A stretch of DNA of 7,036 nt from a bacterium (GTDB lineage Bacteria > Patescibacteriota > JABMPQ01 > JAQVVF01). The position numbers and the translations under genes are program-made. Each line of letters starts with the position of its first letter. Positions within the stretch are counted from its first letter, which is position 1. Below the pieces are notes generated by a model, which was given only the letters and a program-made list of their open reading frames with translations, made no database searches and had not been told where the DNA came from. Shown in pieces: positions 5,268-7,036 of the stretch. Location: positions 1-7,036 of the forward strand of contig JAUWOX010000055.1 of the NCBI GenBank assembly GCA_030611905.1, written 5' to 3'.

Positions 5268-6857
5268 TTAGGGACTCCAATTTGGTTGAAAATCAGCTCC
5301 GGGATCATTTGTTAACCTTCTTTGCTCACCTCCATCAGCATTCATAACATAGAGATCATAATGTCTATTTTCCCTTCCCCATGAGGCAAATACAATTTTA
5401 CTTCCGTCAGGCGACCAAGCAGGATTATCTTCATTGCTAGGACTATTTGTTAAATTCACTTGATTACTTCCATCAGCATTCATCACATAAATTTCGGAAT
5501 TCCCTATAAATGACTCAAAAACAATTTTCCTTCCATCAGGAGACCAGGCAGGATTATAATTCATAGTGCTATCCGTTAATCTTCTCTGATTACTCCCATC
5601 ACCATTCATTACATAAATTTCGTAGCCCCACCGTTCTGGCCTAAATGACGTTAAAACAATTTTAGTTCCATCAAAAGACCAGTCTGGATCGCTATCATGA
5701 CCAGAATTATTAGTCAAATTTCTTGGATTACTACCATCAGCATTCATAACATAAATCTCACCGTGTTGTCCATCATCCCTATCTGAAGCAAATACAATTT
5801 TTCTTCCGTCAGGAGACCAGTCTGGATTATAATCACTATTAGCAGGACGATTAGTTAAATTTCTCTGATTACTTCCATCAGCATTCATCACATAAATATC
5901 GTAGATCCACTCTTCGACTCTGTTTGAAGAAAAAACAATCAGTCTTCCATTGGGAGACCAAACAGGTTCCCCATCATTAGCAGAATTGTTAGTTAATCTT
6001 CTCTGATTACTCCCATCAGCATTCATTACATAAATTTCAGGATTGCCATCTCGCTCTGATACAAAAACAATTTTTCCTTCAAGATCACTACAATCGATTT
6101 CCCCGTCACAATTGTTGTCTAAACCGTTACATTCTTCTTCTACCGGCTGTCCAGGAATGGCATCGCAGACTAGACTTAAACCATCATCAACACAAACATA
6201 CACCCCATCCTGCTCACATTCGCCATTCCCTTCAGAGCAAACTTGGCCAAGACCATTGTAATCCTCATCGATTAGTCCATTACAATTATTGTCAATACGA
6301 TCACAAGTGTCTTGAGTATTTGGATTTATATTCCTGTTATTGTCGTTACAATCCGTATTGTCAGCGACATAACCTGGAGGGGCTTGGCAACCTTGTCTGG
6401 TGTCATTTGGATTTCCAAATCTATCACCATCTCTGTCACGAAAAAATGTTAAGAGAACATCATTATCTACTCTTCCGTCACAATTATTATCTAAATTATC
6501 ACATCTCTCAGCAACTGGTTCAATATCATCTTCACAATTCCCCCAATTTCCATCAACATCACAAGTTTGCGTTCCATACTCACATTCACCAACATCAGTT
6601 GTCCCGCATCGTTGGGTTTCCTCCTCAATACAGGAACAATTCTCATCAACCCTACCATCACAATCATTATCAACCCCATCACAAATCTCTTCTTCAGAAA
6701 CACATTCATCTTCGCCTTCGCCTTCGCCCTCGCCCTCGCCTTCGCCTTCGCCTTCTGATCCATTCCCAAATGGTTGATAATCTCTTCTACTTCGATCCGA
6801 CCCGCAAGCCACAAAAACCAAACTCAACACAAAAATCCAACTCGTTAATTCTCGCAT
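5268..6857 (-). CDS. Predicted secreted lipoprotein: MopE-type metal-binding motifs plus six-bladed TolB-like propeller
   Basis: A 529-residue exported protein. Residues 1-18 form a signal peptide ending in a lipobox-like VFVAC, so Cys18 is probably lipidated; the -3 Phe is less usual. A Glu-Gly linker (35-49) leads to a Cys/Asp-rich section (52-257). This has four CDxxDNxCDGxxD motifs (59-71, 119-131, 185-197, 243-255) and one DRDGDRFGNP segment (141-150), as in MopE-like putative metal-binding repeats common in myxobacterial secreted proteins. Their DxDxDG-style loops suggest calcium or other divalent metal binding. Residues 261-529 contain six copies of IVF.S...IYVMNADGSN..LTN...P.WSPDG (PD40/TolB-like). 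The last half-repeat FQPNWSP would complete the first blade, closing a six-bladed propeller. It has its own promoter, Shine-Dalgarno sequence and terminator, and no partner genes. No enzymatic motif is seen; binding of a protein or polymer ligand at the surface is an inference. Confidence 0.93.
   Translation of the reverse strand: MRELTSWIFVLSLVFVACGSDRSRRDYQPFGNGSEGEGEGEGEGEGEGEDECVSEEEICDGVDNDCDGRVDENCSCIEEETQRCGTTDVGECEYGTQTCDVDGNWGNCEDDIEPVAERCDNLDNNCDGRVDNDVLLTFFRDRDGDRFGNPNDTRQGCQAPPGYVADNTDCNDNNRNINPNTQDTCDRIDNNCNGLIDEDYNGLGQVCSEGNGECEQDGVYVCVDDGLSLVCDAIPGQPVEEECNGLDNNCDGEIDCSDLEGKIVFVSERDGNPEIYVMNADGSNQRRLTNNSANDGEPVWSPNGRLIVFSSNRVEEWIYDIYVMNADGSNQRNLTNRPANSDYNPDWSPDGRKIVFASDRDDGQHGEIYVMNADGSNPRNLTNNSGHDSDPDWSFDGTKIVLTSFRPERWGYEIYVMNGDGSNQRRLTDSTMNYNPAWSPDGRKIVFESFIGNSEIYVMNADGSNQVNLTNSPSNEDNPAWSPDGSKIVFASWGRENRHYDLYVMNADGGEQRRLTNDPGADFQPNWSP
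5271..6077 (-). repeat. Six in-frame PD40/TolB-like propeller repeats
   Basis: Six units of about 43-47 codons, each carrying IYVMNADGSN (LYVMNADGG in the last) and most carrying WSPDG. They are also alike at DNA level: the plus-strand core CATCAGCATTCAT recurs near 5333, 5470, 5733, 5878 and 6016, with one variant (CATCACCATTCAT) near 5598. Such similarity permits recombination between blades, so copy number may differ among strains; six is a closed and sensible number for this fold. Confidence 0.85.
6711..6755 (-). repeat. Hexanucleotide microsatellite encoding a Glu-Gly linker
   Basis: Seven tandem copies of a six-base unit (TTCGCC or CTCGCC on the plus strand, 6711-6752) plus a final TTC. 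It encodes alternating Glu and Gly at residues 35-49, between the lipidated N-terminus and the metal-binding section. Because the unit is six bases, slippage would only change linker length by two residues and never break the frame. Confidence 0.9.
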
Positions 6858-6863
6858 CGCCTT

Positions 6864-6868
6864 CCTCC
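6864..6868 (-). promoter_or_regulatory. Strong ribosome binding site of the lipoprotein gene
   Basis: GGAGG on the minus strand, within GGGAGGAAGG, 6 nt before the ATG at 6857. It is the best Shine-Dalgarno sequence in the window and fixes the start, which in turn gives an intact signal peptide. Confidence 0.85.
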
Positions 6869-6870
6869 CT

Positions 6871-6882
6871 TGCCTGCAGGCA
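6871..6882. repeat. Perfect 12-nt palindrome TGCCTGCAGGCA in the lipoprotein leader
   Basis: The sequence equals its own reverse complement. It lies 2 nt upstream of the Shine-Dalgarno core, inside the predicted transcript. As RNA it could form only a 4-bp stem with a TGCA loop. It shares TGCC/GGCA arms with the inverted repeat at 4303-4316, suggesting two members of one dispersed short palindrome family. Confidence 0.6.
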
Positions 6883-6930
6883 TATCAAAGACCCCCTCGA
6901 ACCTTTTTTTATTGTCAAAGAGCATCCTTT

Positions 6931-6959
6931 AATATATAAAACTTTTCCAAAAAAGTCAA
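6931..6959 (-). promoter_or_regulatory. Sigma70-type promoter of the lipoprotein gene
   Basis: On the minus strand, -35 TTGACT (6954-6959, 5 of 6) and -10 TATATT (6931-6936, 5 of 6) have an ideal 17-nt spacer. Transcription would start near 6924, giving a leader of about 67 nt. Together with the strong ribosome site and the terminator, it describes a monocistronic unit. Confidence 0.75.
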
Positions 6960-6965
6960 TATAGA

Positions 6966-7036
6966 GATAGAAATATAAAAACCTAAAAATATAAAAATCA
7001 GAATCGTCGTATATTTTTAGGTTTTTATATTTTATC
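6966..7036. repeat. Long AT-rich inverted repeat with 16-nt loop, running to the window edge
   Basis: Arms 6971-6993 and 7010-7032 are perfect reverse complements over 23 bp. If G6970 is bulged out, four more pairs form (6966-6969 with 7033-7036), reaching the last base of the window, so the structure may extend further. The loop is 6994-7009. Each arm carries a central CCT/AGG amid A/T, and an 11-nt direct repeat (AAATATAAAAA at 6971 and 6987) lies in the left arm and loop. It ends 7 bp upstream of the -35 element. It could be a bidirectional terminator for an unseen gene, a protein-binding or cruciform site, or an element end. Confidence 0.85.

Larger units (their letters stand above)
6858..7036. 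other. Upstream regulatory region of the lipoprotein gene
   Basis: A 179-nt gene-free stretch reaching the window edge. Reading towards the gene it holds a long AT-rich inverted repeat (6966-7036), the promoter (6931-6959), a leader of about 67 nt containing a perfect 12-nt palindrome (6871-6882), and the Shine-Dalgarno sequence (6864-6868). No reading frame here looks like a real gene. Confidence 0.7.

Noticed and set aside
6491..6814. Minus-strand frame containing a Lys-Ala-rich run
   Set aside because: It is the Glu-Gly hexamer repeat read in another frame, inside the much better supported lipoprotein gene.
6895..6903. GGTTCGAGG on the minus strand, resembling a tRNA T-loop
   Set aside because: No matching acceptor, anticodon or D arm surrounds it.
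6913..6918. Perfect TTGACA on the minus strand, a possible second -35 for the lipoprotein
   Set aside because: No -10-like hexamer occurs 16-18 nt downstream, where the sequence is GGGGTC. The pair at 6931-6959 is complete and better placed.
6320..6964. Long plus-strand open frame rich in His, Tyr and Arg, opposite the lipoprotein gene
   Set aside because: It mirrors the Asp/Asn/Cys-rich and repeat-coding region on the other strand, has an unnatural composition and no family motif, and runs over the promoter of the real gene.

Overview
The window is AT-rich, and every gene I can support lies on the minus strand. It most resembles a Candidate Phyla Radiation (Patescibacteria/Parcubacteria-like) genome. 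The grounds are circumstantial: low GC, lysine-rich proteins, tightly packed genes mostly without Shine-Dalgarno sequences, a class II aldolase next to triosephosphate isomerase, a short GC-rich palindrome scattered through intergenic gaps, and uncharacterised helical-repeat proteins with LFPE-type motifs. TGA is used as a stop (389-391), which argues against the recoded Gracilibacteria/Absconditabacteria. Phylum assignment is an inference from genome style. No tRNA, rRNA, CRISPR array, transposase or phage gene is visible.

Reading in the direction of transcription (right to left). The right edge (6966-7036) holds a long, nearly perfect AT-rich inverted repeat of unknown role. A strong sigma70-type promoter (6931-6959), a short palindrome and a strong Shine-Dalgarno sequence follow. 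They lead into a self-contained gene (5268-6857) for a predicted secreted lipoprotein with a Gly-Glu linker, MopE-type Asp/Cys-rich metal-binding motifs and a six-bladed TolB-like propeller. An intrinsic terminator (5225-5245) closes this unit.

A second promoter (5107-5135) probably starts a long operon: a family 2 glycosyltransferase (4359-5066), a small multidrug-export-family membrane protein (3785-4285), triosephosphate isomerase (3013-3774), class II fructose-bisphosphate aldolase (2088-2927), then three tandem paralogous genes of unknown function (1279-2085, 389-1261 and a truncated one at 1-371). No terminator is visible inside this run.

The two glycolytic enzymes perform adjacent steps: fructose-1,6-bisphosphate cleavage and interconversion of the two triose phosphates. 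The paralogs follow aldolase with gaps of 2, 17 and 17 nt. They share the N-terminal signature MGIR(K/E)H...DLKLxDL and, where the end is visible, the C-terminal signature RPVRRSF. Their function is unknown, and they are the best candidate here for something undescribed. The lipoprotein is the second most interesting object: an extracellular calcium- or metal-binding propeller protein with its own regulation.
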